DNA of 64,000 nt from Ruminococcus sp. (GTDB lineage Bacteria; Bacillota; Clostridia; Oscillospirales; Ruminococcaceae), in assembly GCA_015066935.1 (NCBI GenBank), contig SVNK01000001.1:88093-152092 (forward strand), read 5' to 3'. A model generated the notes under the pieces. It searched no databases. It was not told where the DNA came from and saw only the letters and a program-made list of their open reading frames with translations. Below are positions 42,241 to 50,493 of this stretch, one piece after another. Made by a program: the position numbers and the translations under genes. Positions within the stretch are counted from its first letter, which is position 1. Each line of letters begins with the position of its first letter.

Positions 42241-43413
42241 ATGATTATTTATAATGCAGAAATTCACACGATGGACTCGGCAGGAGTCATTGAAAACGGC
42301 TGGATTTCCATTGAAAACGGCACAATTACTGCCATCGGTGAGGGTATTCCCGAAGAAATCGGCATCGACAGCATAAACGCAAAGGAAGGTATTCTCCTCC
42401 CCGGCTTTATCGACGCTCATACTCACCTCGGTATAATAGAGGACGGTCTCGATTTCGAGGGCGACGACTGCAATGAGTCCACAGACCCGTTTACTCCGCA
42501 GATGAGAGCTGTTGACGGCATCAATCCCTTCGACCGCTGCTTCGAGGAGGCAAGAAACAGAGGTATTACCTCTGCCGCAGTAAGTCCCGGAAGCGCAAAT
42601 CCCTGCGGCGGCGAAATATGCGCCGTTAAAACTGACGGCAGACGTATCGACGATATGCTCATAAAAACCTGCGGTATAAAATTTGCCCTCGGTGAGAATC
42701 CGAAAAACGTCTACAACGGCAAGGACGAGGCTCCCATGACACGTATGGCTATTGCCGCAGTTATCCGTGAGGGACTCTATAAAACACGCCGCTACGTCCA
42801 CGATATGGACAGCTACTACTCCGACAGCGATAACTACGAGCCGCCTGAGTACGACATTAAATGCGAATCCCTCATGCCCGTCATGGAGCGTAAGCAGAAG
42901 GCTTTCTTCCACTGCCACCGTGCCGACGACATCTGTACTGCCATGCGTATCGCCAAGGAGTTTTCAATCGACCCCGTTATTATTCACGGTACGGAAGGCT
43001 ATAAAATTTCGGATATTCTCGCTCAGGAGGAAATCCCCGTTATCTGCGGTCCCGTTATCTGCGACCGCTGTAAACCCGAAATGCGTGGTCTGGAGCTGAA
43101 AAACGCTGCGGCTCTTTTCAAGGACGGCGTTAAAATCGCTATCTGTACCGACCACACCGTTATCCCGATTCAGTATCTCCCTCTGTCGGCACAGGCTGCT
43201 GTCAAGGGTGGTCTCGATTTTGATGAGGCTCTCAGAACCCTCACGATTTCGCCTGCGGAAATCCTCGGCATTGAGGAGAATGTCGGAAGCCTTGCAGTCG
43301 GCAAGGACGCCGATTTACAGCTCTATCCAAAGGGTATGAACCCTCTTGACCTTATGAGTGAGCCTCTTATTGTTATGATCGGAGGAAAGCTCTGCCGAAG
43401 GGAGGACTTCTGA
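42241..43413 (+). CDS. Amidohydrolase-family metalloenzyme
   Basis: A 390-residue TIM-barrel hydrolase. Metal ligands are visible: DAHTHLG (HxH near 60), FFHCHRADD (near 222), VIIHGTEG (near 246) and CTDHTVIP (near 300). A short N-terminal beta sandwich (IYNAEIHTMDSAGVIENG) and C-terminal LAVGKDADLQLYPKG are usual for the imidazolonepropionase-like branch. No substrate can be assigned. It overlaps the next gene by one base (TGATG), so the two are co-expressed. Confidence 0.85.
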   Translation: MIIYNAEIHTMDSAGVIENGWISIENGTITAIGEGIPEEIGIDSINAKEGILLPGFIDAHTHLGIIEDGLDFEGDDCNESTDPFTPQMRAVDGINPFDRCFEEARNRGITSAAVSPGSANPCGGEICAVKTDGRRIDDMLIKTCGIKFALGENPKNVYNGKDEAPMTRMAIAAVIREGLYKTRRYVHDMDSYYSDSDNYEPPEYDIKCESLMPVMERKQKAFFHCHRADDICTAMRIAKEFSIDPVIIHGTEGYKISDILAQEEIPVICGPVICDRCKPEMRGLELKNAAALFKDGVKIAICTDHTVIPIQYLPLSAQAAVKGGLDFDEALRTLTISPAEILGIEENVGSLAVGKDADLQLYPKGMNPLDLMSEPLIVMIGGKLCRREDF

Positions 43414-44309
43414 TGAAAAAGTTTATTTCACTTCTTATGTCAGCCATAATCTCCGCTGCGTCAGTCCCAGCAGCGGTGTCCGCCGAAAATTACTCTGCAA
43501 ACTGCACCTACACTATCAAAATCCTCGATTCCACAAAGAAAACCGCTGAAATCACGTCTGCTCAGAACGTCGGGGAGTCGCTTGTGATTCCGCAGAAAAT
43601 CGACGGCTGTACTGTCGTTTCAATCGACGACAAGGCGTTTTTCGGCTGTACCGAACTCGCCTCCGTTACCTTCCCCGATACACTCAAAACCATCGGTGCC
43701 AACGCATTTGCGGGATGCTTCTCCCTTAAAGATGTGAAGCTTCCCGATTCCGTCACTGAAGTCGGCAAGGGCTGCTTCATGAGCTGCACCGAGCTTGAAA
43801 GTGCGGATTTAGGCAAGGGAGTAAGCGTCGTCCCCGAAAACTGCTTCTACGCCTGCACTGCTCTCAACAGCTTCGATTTCACCAATATCACCGAACTCGG
43901 CACGCAGTCGTTCTACGGATGCGCAGAACTCAGCGGCAGCTATATCCCGTCTTCCGTTACTGCTTTCGGTGAGGACTCCCTCGGAAAACACTACAGCATC
44001 CGCAACGGCGGCACCGAAACCATAAGCGGCTTCGCCCTTAGATGCGACGGCAATTCCGCTGCCGAAAAATATATCAATTCAAACAATATCAGACGTATCT
44101 ACGACGGCGGTGACGCTGACCTCGACGGAAAAATTACCTCTGCCGACGCCGCACTCGTGCTTCAGGAATACGCAAGTCTTTCCGGCGGCAATAAGCTCAG
44201 CTTCACCGAAAAACAGCGTGTTCAGGCTGATATAAATACCGACGGCAAAATAAATGCCTCGGATTCGGCAATTATCCTCATGATTTATGCCGGAGAACAG
44301 TCCGCCTGA
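43413..44309 (+). CDS. Secreted LRR protein with C-terminal dockerin
   Basis: A 298-residue exported protein. Residues 1-24 are a signal peptide (cleavage after VSA). Residues 40-190 hold BspA-like leucine-rich repeats of 22-24 residues (KAFFGCTELASVTFPDTLKTIG, cut at 20: AFFGCTELASVTFPDTLKTI; then AFAGCFSLKDVKLPDSVTEV; CFMSCTELESADLGK). The last 65 residues form a type I dockerin with two calcium loops: DADLDGKITSADAAL and DINTDGKINASDSAI. It would bind a cohesin, linking an LRR recognition or adhesion domain to a cellulosome-like scaffold. Confidence 0.88.
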   Translation: MKKFISLLMSAIISAASVPAAVSAENYSANCTYTIKILDSTKKTAEITSAQNVGESLVIPQKIDGCTVVSIDDKAFFGCTELASVTFPDTLKTIGANAFAGCFSLKDVKLPDSVTEVGKGCFMSCTELESADLGKGVSVVPENCFYACTALNSFDFTNITELGTQSFYGCAELSGSYIPSSVTAFGEDSLGKHYSIRNGGTETISGFALRCDGNSAAEKYINSNNIRRIYDGGDADLDGKITSADAALVLQEYASLSGGNKLSFTEKQRVQADINTDGKINASDSAIILMIYAGEQSA

Positions 44310-44330
44310 TTTACTTCCGCAGCATTTTTG

Positions 44331-44361
44331 TTGTATCTGCTGTAAAAACCGCTGTTATAAT
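44331..44361 (+). promoter_or_regulatory. Candidate promoter of the phage-type cassette
   Basis: TTGTAT, 19 bases, then TGTTATAAT: an extended -10. It lies between the LRR gene and terS. The start would be near 44368, leaving a leader of about 115 nt that contains the hairpin described at 44425. Confidence 0.5.
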
Positions 44362-44424
44362 TGTCGGTTCCTACAAATACAAAATTTATTTTTTCAATAT
44401 TCAACGTTTTTATGTTGAAACATA

Positions 44425-44483
44425 CCTCTTTTCGGTACGCTTATGAACGGTGACATCGTTCATAACCGAAAGGAGGTTTTTTT
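44425..44483 (+). terminator. Hairpin that ends in the terS SD, followed by T tract
   Basis: CCTCTTTTCGG (44425-44435) pairs with CCGAAAGGAGG (44466-44476), ten Watson-Crick pairs and one G-T. Inside, TTATGAACG (44441-44449) pairs perfectly with CGTTCATAA (44457-44465) around a seven-base loop. TTTTTTT follows at 44477-44483. As RNA it is a strong intrinsic terminator whose 3' arm is the Shine-Dalgarno of terS, so it could block both transcription and translation. Confidence 0.8.
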
Positions 44484-44484
44484 G

Positions 44485-44979
44485 TTGCAGAAAAAAATTA
44501 CCAAAGAAATGTGCGAATCTTTCTGCTGTCACTATGTTACTACGGGCAATGCCGAAGAAGCTGCCGTCAGGGCAGGCTTCGACAGGAATAATGCTCTTGA
44601 GGAGGGTATCCGCTGTCTGAAATCCAAGGGCTGCCGGAGTACCATAAACTCCCTGAGAGAACTCCTCTCCGACAGCGGTACCGTTGCGGCAGGTCTGAGA
44701 CGTCTTGCCTTCGGAAACTGTTCGGACGCCGTATACCTCGTGTTCGCCGACGAGCTTCCGCCTGCCGACGTCATCGCAAAACTCGACCTTTTCAACGTTT
44801 CTGAACTTAAACGTGTTAAGGGAGGCGGTGTTGAGGTAAAGCTCTTCGACCGCATGAAGGCTCTCGAAAAGCTTTTTGAGCTTGAGAACTCCTTCTCCGA
44901 AAAAAATAAGGCGGACGGTCTTATAAAGGCTCTTGCCTCGCACAATGACGAGGAGGATGAATGTCTTGACAATCAGTAA
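44485..44979 (+). CDS. Phage-type terminase small subunit
   Basis: A 164-residue protein. The start ITKEMCESFCCHYVTTGNAEEAAVRAGFD is the helix-turn-helix DNA-binding region seen at the N-terminus of many TerS proteins. The middle (KGGGVEVKLFDRMKALEKLFEL) is the helical segment used in ring formation. I start at TTG 44485, eight bases from GGAGG; a second TTG at 44482 is the alternative. The ATG at 44443 lies inside the hairpin with no SD. It overlaps terL by 14 bases. Confidence 0.78.
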   Translation: MQKKITKEMCESFCCHYVTTGNAEEAAVRAGFDRNNALEEGIRCLKSKGCRSTINSLRELLSDSGTVAAGLRRLAFGNCSDAVYLVFADELPPADVIAKLDLFNVSELKRVKGGGVEVKLFDRMKALEKLFELENSFSEKNKADGLIKALASHNDEEDECLDNQ

Positions 44980-46213
44980 GCTCTCGAAGAAACAGCGGCT
45001 TACCATGAAATGGTGGTGCAGTCCGGAATACCGTGAGCTTGACGCAATAATCTGCGACGGCGCCGTCAGAAGCGGAAAGACGCTTTCGATGTCGCTGGGA
45101 TTTGTTTTCTGGGCAGGAAGCACGTTCAGCGGCGGTGCATTTGCACTCTGCGGCAAAACCGTCACCTCCCTGAGACGAAACGTGGTAACGCCGATGCTAC
45201 CCATGCTGAAAGAGCTCGGCTGTGTCTGCACCGAAAAGGTCAGCCGCAATTATATCGACATTTCCTTCAGCGGCAGAACAAACCGCTTCTACCTCTTCGG
45301 CGGAAAGGATGAAGGCTCTGCCGCACTTATTCAGGGTATGACTCTTTCGGGAGTCTTTTTCGACGAGGTTGCTCTCATGCCACGTTCATTCGTCGAACAG
45401 GCACTCGCAAGATGTTCCGTTGCGGGGTCTAAAATGTGGTTCAACTGCAATCCCGACAACCCTTCACACTGGTTCTACAACGAGTGGATAAAGAAGGCTG
45501 ACGAGAAACGTGCGCTCTATCTCCACTTCACAATGGACGACAACCCTTCGCTTTCCAAAAATCTCAAAAGACGCTACGAAAGACTTTATTCAGGCTCGTT
45601 CTATGAACGCTTCGTCCTCGGAAAATGGACGGCTTCTCAGGGAGTAATCTACCCCATGTTCGACAGGGAAAAACACGTTTTCAGCGAAATTCCCACGTGT
45701 GAACGCTTCATTATATCCTGTGACTACGGCACGGTCAATCCATCCTCATTCGGTCTGTGGGGACTCTGCAACGGCGTATGGTATCGCCTGAAGGAGTACT
45801 ACTACTCCTCAAAAAAAGAGGGAGCTTCACGCACAGACGAGGAACATTATGCGGCTCTGGAGGAGCTTGCGGAAAACAGAAAAATCGAAAGGGTAATCGT
45901 TGATCCTTCTGCCGCAAGCTTCATTGAGTGTATCCGCAGACACGCCAGATTCAGAGTCGTAAAAGCCGACAACGATGTTGTCACAGGGATACGTCACGTA
46001 TGCACGGCACTCAGACAGAACAAACTCATGTTTCACGAGTCTTGTACCGATATTCTGAGGGAATTCGGTCTTTACAGCTGGAACGAGAAAACAGGTACAG
46101 ACGCTCCCATAAAGGAAAACGACCATGCTATGGACGATATGCGGTATTTCGTCATGGATACGATCGTCCCCCATAACAACGAGGATTTTATCGCTTTTTC
46201 CGTGTCAAGATAA
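44966..46213 (+). CDS. Phage-type terminase large subunit
   Basis: The DNA-packaging motor. The 415-residue protein has Walker A GAVRSGKTLS (Lys near 38), Walker B VFFDEVAL (near 135), FNCNPDNPSHWFYNEW (coupling region near 160), and a C-terminal RNase H-type nuclease with acidic residues in FIISCDYGTVNPSSFGLWG (near 250), RVIVDPSAASFIE (near 312) and HAMDDMRYFVMD (near 390). All catalytic positions are intact. Start TTG 44966 is nine bases from GGAGG; ATG 44957 abuts it. Confidence 0.92.
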   Translation: MTISKLSKKQRLTMKWWCSPEYRELDAIICDGAVRSGKTLSMSLGFVFWAGSTFSGGAFALCGKTVTSLRRNVVTPMLPMLKELGCVCTEKVSRNYIDISFSGRTNRFYLFGGKDEGSAALIQGMTLSGVFFDEVALMPRSFVEQALARCSVAGSKMWFNCNPDNPSHWFYNEWIKKADEKRALYLHFTMDDNPSLSKNLKRRYERLYSGSFYERFVLGKWTASQGVIYPMFDREKHVFSEIPTCERFIISCDYGTVNPSSFGLWGLCNGVWYRLKEYYYSSKKEGASRTDEEHYAALEELAENRKIERVIVDPSAASFIECIRRHARFRVVKADNDVVTGIRHVCTALRQNKLMFHESCTDILREFGLYSWNEKTGTDAPIKENDHAMDDMRYFVMDTIVPHNNEDFIAFSVSR

Positions 46214-46262
46214 GACAATACCGCATTGAATGTCACCGTTAAATACCAGAAAAGGAGGATTT

Positions 46263-47399
46263 ATGACTCTTTTTAAACGAAAAAAGCCGTCGGCATCAGC
46301 GGCGGCTCCCGAGCTTGTTTCGGCACAGAGGTTTAACGAAAATGTAGCTGCTCTGCCTGCCGCCGTCGAACCCTGCGAAAAGGAACTCTATGACAGGCTC
46401 AGATTTGCCGTACCCGTTATAGATGCGGCAATCATGAAAATTATACGTCTTGTGGGAGGCTTCCGTGTGGTCTGCTCCGACGAGAGATTTCAGGACGACC
46501 TCGAAAACTTCCTCAATAATGTTCCCGTAGGTCTTACGGGACGCTCAGTCGGCTGCTTTGCGGACAATTTCCTCGACAGTATGCTCACCTATGGAAGTGC
46601 GGTTGCCGAAATAGTCCATGACAACGCAGAAAAACGAATTGCCGGAATCTGGATCGGCGACGTATCCGAGATAAGAGTGGAAAACGGCGGAAGTCCTTTT
46701 GTCCGGAATTACATGGTGAAGGCTCCCGACGGTACCCGTCACAGAATCGCTCATCCCGAGCGTATTCTCTACGCTTCTCTTACCGGCGGACGCTCTCTCC
46801 TTCGGGGACTGCCTGCACTCAGCAGTGTTCTTCTCAGGATTTATCAGTGTATCGGTCAGAATTACGACCGTGTGGGAAACGTCCGTTATGCCGTCACCTA
46901 CAAGCCGCCCAGCGGTTCGGGTGACATGATGTATTCCCGTGAAAGAGCTCAGCAGATTGCCCGTGAATGGGCAGACGGCATGAACTGTGCAAAATACGGA
47001 CAGGTCAAGGATTTCATTGCCGTCGGTGACGTTGACATCAAGGTTATCGGTGCGGAAAACCAGCTTATCGACACGAATATTCCCGTCCGTCAGCTTCTTG
47101 AACAGCTTATTGCAAAGCTCTCGATTCCGCCGTTCCTTCTCGGACTCAACTGGAGCTCCACAGAGCGTATGTCGTCACAGCAGGCTGATATTCTTACATC
47201 GGAGCTTGAATACTATCGCCGACTCCTCACTCCCGTTATATGTGAAGTAGCGTCGGCGTATCTTTGCTCTGTCGGTGCGGACTGCTCGTGCCGCATCGAA
47301 TGGGACAACATCAATCTTCAGGACGAAACTGCTCTTGCCGAAGCACGTCTTAAAAACGCTCAGGCAATGGAAATCGAAAACAGGCTTAATGCCAATTAA
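46263..47399 (+). CDS. Phage-type portal protein
   Basis: A 378-residue protein with the features of the portal family: an N-terminal region rich in Lys/Ala/Ser, then PVIDAAIMKIIRLVGGF, the wing SMLTYGSAVAEIV (near 120), and the C-terminal part LLEQLIAKLSIPPFLLGLNWSSTERMSSQQADIL (broken here: about residues 278-311), matching the stem/clip pattern of portals such as that of SPP1-like phages. The SD (AAGGAGG) is four bases from the ATG. It would form the vertex ring to which TerL docks. Confidence 0.85.
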   Translation: MTLFKRKKPSASAAAPELVSAQRFNENVAALPAAVEPCEKELYDRLRFAVPVIDAAIMKIIRLVGGFRVVCSDERFQDDLENFLNNVPVGLTGRSVGCFADNFLDSMLTYGSAVAEIVHDNAEKRIAGIWIGDVSEIRVENGGSPFVRNYMVKAPDGTRHRIAHPERILYASLTGGRSLLRGLPALSSVLLRIYQCIGQNYDRVGNVRYAVTYKPPSGSGDMMYSRERAQQIAREWADGMNCAKYGQVKDFIAVGDVDIKVIGAENQLIDTNIPVRQLLEQLIAKLSIPPFLLGLNWSSTERMSSQQADILTSELEYYRRLLTPVICEVASAYLCSVGADCSCRIEWDNINLQDETALAEARLKNAQAMEIENRLNAN

Positions 47400-47417
47400 T
47401 CTACGGAGGTATTTTTT

Positions 47418-48374
47418 ATGTATAACGAAATCAAACTTGAAAAGGGTCTTTACAATCTCAGCGGAAAGTCTTTCACCGCCGCACTCGAGGAACTTGACCC
47501 CTCCTCAAACTACTGCGGCACTCCCCTCGAAAAGCTCGACGCTTTCGAAAGACAGCTCAAGCGTTTCAATATCAGAGTAAGCGGTCAGGACTGCGACTGC
47601 GTTGAGAAGTTTTTCTCATCCACAGAGTCCGCCGTACTCTTCCCCGAATTCGTCACAAGAAGCATCAGAAAGGGCTTCAACGACACGTTTATCTCATCGG
47701 TATGTGCCGTTAAGACTGCCGCAAATTCAGGTCAGTACCTCGGATGCGTCCTCGACGACAGTGCCGATTATTCCGCAACTGCACAGTCAGAGGCTCTCCC
47801 TGCCGCAGTAATCGAGGAAAGCTCAGCAGCAACAGTACTCTCAAAGTACGGCAGAATCATCAACGCTTCATATGAGGCTGTAAGACAGCAGCGTCTCGAT
47901 GTTTTCGGTGTTATGCTCAGAAGCATCGGCGTCAAGCTTGCAGCTTCCGTCGCAAAGGACGCTCTCAACGCTCTTATTGCTGACGCTGAAACTGTTTCCG
48001 CAAACGGACTCTCCTACGAAAGTCTCGCACAGCTCTACGGAAGCTTCGATTGCTTCGATATGACCGCTGTTATCGCTTCTCCCGACAATGCCGCTTCTAT
48101 CGCTTCAATGGAGCAGATTTCAGATTCCTGTACCGACAAAAACGGCAAAATCGTGCTTCCTTTCGGCTCTGAGCTTGTGAAGTCAGCTGCGGCAGACTCC
48201 GACAAGATTATCGGTATCGACAAAAACTTCGCCCTTGAATTCATCACCAGCACTGACCTCGTTATGGAAACAGACAAGCTCATCGACCGTCAGCTTGACC
48301 GTATCAGCGTTTCCATTACCTGTGGTTTCCGCAAGATTACTCCCGATGCCGTAAAGGTTCTCACTATCGCATAA
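47418..48374 (+). CDS. Probable major capsid protein
   Basis: A 318-residue protein between portal and the protease-like gene. The N-terminal third is helical and rich in charged residues (delta-domain-like, about 1-90). After that come segments that fit an HK97 fold: VFGVMLRSIGVKLAASVAKDALNALI (cut: about 170-195) and TAVIASPDNAASIASMEQ, with LEFITSTDLVMETDKLIDRQLDRISVSI near the C-terminus (about 270-297). No signature decides the family; position and layout are the main support. Confidence 0.68.
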   Translation: MYNEIKLEKGLYNLSGKSFTAALEELDPSSNYCGTPLEKLDAFERQLKRFNIRVSGQDCDCVEKFFSSTESAVLFPEFVTRSIRKGFNDTFISSVCAVKTAANSGQYLGCVLDDSADYSATAQSEALPAAVIEESSAATVLSKYGRIINASYEAVRQQRLDVFGVMLRSIGVKLAASVAKDALNALIADAETVSANGLSYESLAQLYGSFDCFDMTAVIASPDNAASIASMEQISDSCTDKNGKIVLPFGSELVKSAAADSDKIIGIDKNFALEFITSTDLVMETDKLIDRQLDRISVSITCGFRKITPDAVKVLTIA

Positions 48375-48393
48375 CCGGAAAATTCACACAGCT

Positions 48394-48420
48394 TACATGC
48401 GGACAGCCATTGGTTGTCCG
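48394..48420. repeat. Short palindrome ATGCGGAC/GTCCGCAT
   Basis: ATGCGGACAGCC and GGTTGTCCGCAT surround ATT, forming a palindrome with one mismatch pair. It lies between the capsid and protease-like genes and belongs to the dispersed family seen at 26161, showing that host-type repeats have entered the phage block. Confidence 0.6.
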
Positions 48421-48450
48421 CATAAGTCCATATTGCAGAAAGGAGTTTTT

Positions 48451-49290
48451 ATGGAAAAGGAAATTCTCGAAAAAATCAACAAATTCACTCGCAGAGCCTT
48501 CACTGCTGACGAGCTTTACGTGTTTTCGGTGATTCTCTGCGATAACGAGGTCGACCGTGACTCTGAACGCTTCTCGGACAACGCTCTGGAAACGCTCAGA
48601 AACCTTTTCGTGGGAAAGACGGGCATCTCAGACCATAACCCGTCCACCTCAAACCAGACAGCACGTATTTTTGATACCGAAGTGGTGACCGACTCCACAA
48701 AAACCACAAAAAACGGTGATCCCTACAAATACCTCAGAGCACAGGCTTACATGATTCGCACCGAGGAAAACCGTTCACTCATCGCTGAAATCGAGGGCGG
48801 TATCAAGAAGGAAGTAAGTATTTCGTGCACTGCCGCAAAGAGAAGCTGTTCCGTATGCGGTGCTGACAAGTCGGAGACTTCGTGCAGTCACATCAAGGGC
48901 AGAAAATACGGCGGAAAACTCTGCCACACTGTCCTCGACGACATCACCGACGCTTATGAATGGAGTTTTGTTGCCGTCCCTGCACAGGTCAACGCAGGCG
49001 TTACGAAGCGTTATGCTTCCGACGGCTTTTCGGCACAGCCCGTCGCTGAGGACATTATTGCCGCCGAGGAGGAACTTCGCCGTGATGTCCGTCGTCTTGC
49101 ATATTTTGTCGGAGGAATACAGGCTTCCGAGGCGGCGGCTGTTTCCGCAGAATGTATGAATGCTCAGCAGCTTATCGCCCTTAAAAAGTCTTACGAAAAA
49201 CAGCTCGGCAAGGGCGGTGCGGAGCTTCAGCTCTCGGATAATCCCGCTTCTCACAGCGATTCCTGCGATTCCGCCTACTCAATGAACTAA
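48451..49290 (+). CDS. Probable prohead protease-like protein with zinc motif
   Basis: A 279-residue protein. The first 100 residues (CDNEVDRDSERFSDNALETL, then FVGKTGISDHNPSTSNQTARIFDTEVV) resemble the start of phage prohead proteases, with HN in a position like the catalytic His. A metal-binding motif CSVCGADKSETSCSHI follows (near 132), then YEWSFVAVPAQVNAGV, also protease-like. Normally the protease gene comes before the capsid gene; here it follows it. SD AAAGGAG, five bases. A structural role is the alternative. Confidence 0.65.
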   Translation: MEKEILEKINKFTRRAFTADELYVFSVILCDNEVDRDSERFSDNALETLRNLFVGKTGISDHNPSTSNQTARIFDTEVVTDSTKTTKNGDPYKYLRAQAYMIRTEENRSLIAEIEGGIKKEVSISCTAAKRSCSVCGADKSETSCSHIKGRKYGGKLCHTVLDDITDAYEWSFVAVPAQVNAGVTKRYASDGFSAQPVAEDIIAAEEELRRDVRRLAYFVGGIQASEAAAVSAECMNAQQLIALKKSYEKQLGKGGAELQLSDNPASHSDSCDSAYSMN

Positions 49291-49301
49291 GGAGGTAGAC
49301 C

Positions 49302-49673
49302 ATGAATATCGAATCGGTAAAGACTCTCTTTTCCCTCTTTTCGGGAGAGGAAGCCACGGAAATCCATATGCCGCTGATCGAACTTGCCTGTGCCGAGGTG
49401 AAAAAAATGCTTCTTCCCGATGCCGACCGCAATGACATCCGTCTTGATTTTCTCACGGCGGCTCTTGCAAACTACCGTCTGCGTCAGGTGAAGTCGTCCC
49501 GTGACCGCACCAAGGTCACTTACGCAGGAAAATTCCTCGCAGACAGCGATAACGAATGTGCATATGCCGAAAAGCTCCTCAGAGACTACCTCCAGATATG
49601 TGAGGAGCTTATTGCTCCGAGAATCTTCGTCTTCTGCGGATTCTCGGACGGAAAGGAGACTATTTCATGCTGA
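49302..49673 (+). CDS. Putative head-tail connector protein
   Basis: A 123-residue mostly helical protein (IHMPLIELACAEVKKMLL; LDFLTAALANYRLRQVKSS), size and position like connector proteins that attach below the portal. No named signature recognised. It overlaps the next gene by seven bases and follows the protease-like gene by 11 bases with an AAGGAGG SD. Confidence 0.5.
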   Translation: MNIESVKTLFSLFSGEEATEIHMPLIELACAEVKKMLLPDADRNDIRLDFLTAALANYRLRQVKSSRDRTKVTYAGKFLADSDNECAYAEKLLRDYLQICEELIAPRIFVFCGFSDGKETISC

Positions 49674-50080
49674 ACGGTATAATTTCAGCCGTTACGGAAA
49701 AGCTCACCGAAAAGGGTGCTTCTCCCGTTTACGGCGCTTTCGACGCTGTACCCGCCGACCGCAAAAATTCGGGTATCTACACCATTGTCGGGGTACGTTC
49801 CTTCGAAAGTACAACTCCCATTTACTCTCTTACGAAAATCTATCTGCCGTTCAGGGCAGAGCTTGATATCAAGGTCACCGCACCCGAAAATTACTCCGCA
49901 GAACGCCTTTATGAGTTCTTTTCAGATAAAATCTACCCTGCCGCCGCCGAACTTTCGGGTCTTGAAAGCTTCCTCAAAGGCATTTCTCTGAAATTCGACT
50001 CCAATATCAGCCGACTTGTCCTCACAGCAGTCATTTCCGCTTCGGGTACAACAAAAATCGAAAGGAGCAGTCTCCAGTAA
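49667..50080 (+). CDS. Putative head or tail completion protein
   Basis: A 137-residue protein with mixed alpha/beta character (MLNGIISAVTEKLTEKG; YGAFDAVPADRKNSGIYT; ELDIKVTAPENYSAERLYEFF). It looks like a tail-terminator or head-closure subunit in size and arrangement (short helix, beta sheet, helix). Its stop is shared with the next start (TAATG). No family name can be given from sequence. Confidence 0.45.
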   Translation: MLNGIISAVTEKLTEKGASPVYGAFDAVPADRKNSGIYTIVGVRSFESTTPIYSLTKIYLPFRAELDIKVTAPENYSAERLYEFFSDKIYPAAAELSGLESFLKGISLKFDSNISRLVLTAVISASGTTKIERSSLQ

Positions 50081-50493
50081 TGATAACCGAATTCAATTCA
50101 CGTGAAGCCGTCCCCGTTGAAATTGCGGGATTCACTCTCTACTGCGAAAAATTCACCGCCTCCGCTTCACGCAGCGTCTCCGAAAAGCCCACGGTTTCAG
50201 GAGAAAACACCGTTACGGAAAGTTTTCCTCACGCCGCCAGACTCACCTTCACAGGCAGAATCTACAGCGAAACCGATCCGCTTTCTTTCGTCATGAGAAT
50301 CAACAACTGTCTCCATTCAGACGCCGTATACAGCGTTGTGTACCGTGGACTCGGCTTCATCAACTGCACTATTCAGGAGTACTCTGCCGAGGACTGCGGC
50401 GAGGACTTTATCAGGGCTTCCGTTACAGTAATAACGCCTGAAACTTTCATTCCCGTCCCCGAAAATATGGGAGGTGCGTCCATTGACGGATAA
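50080..50493 (+). CDS. Phage-type structural protein, function unknown
   Basis: A 137-residue beta-rich protein (VEIAGFTLYCEKFTASASRS; ENTVTESFPHAARLTFTGRI; DFIRASVTVITPETFIPVP). The pattern recalls small baseplate or tail-assembly proteins that precede a hub protein in contractile or siphophage clusters; this is only by analogy. Its last 11 bases overlap the next gene. Confidence 0.45.
   Translation: MITEFNSREAVPVEIAGFTLYCEKFTASASRSVSEKPTVSGENTVTESFPHAARLTFTGRIYSETDPLSFVMRINNCLHSDAVYSVVYRGLGFINCTIQEYSAEDCGEDFIRASVTVITPETFIPVPENMGGASIDG

Noticed and set aside
42139..42918. Long open frame (259 codons) on the minus strand
   Set aside because: It lies opposite aroK and the amidohydrolase, whose motifs are clear; it is an antisense shadow without an SD.
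44443..44484. ATG 44443 as the terS start
   Set aside because: It lies within the hairpin and has no SD; GGAGG eight bases before TTG 44485 is far better.
44410..45249. Open frame of 279 codons on the minus strand
   Set aside because: It lies opposite terS and terL, has no SD, and its translation shows no recognisable pattern.
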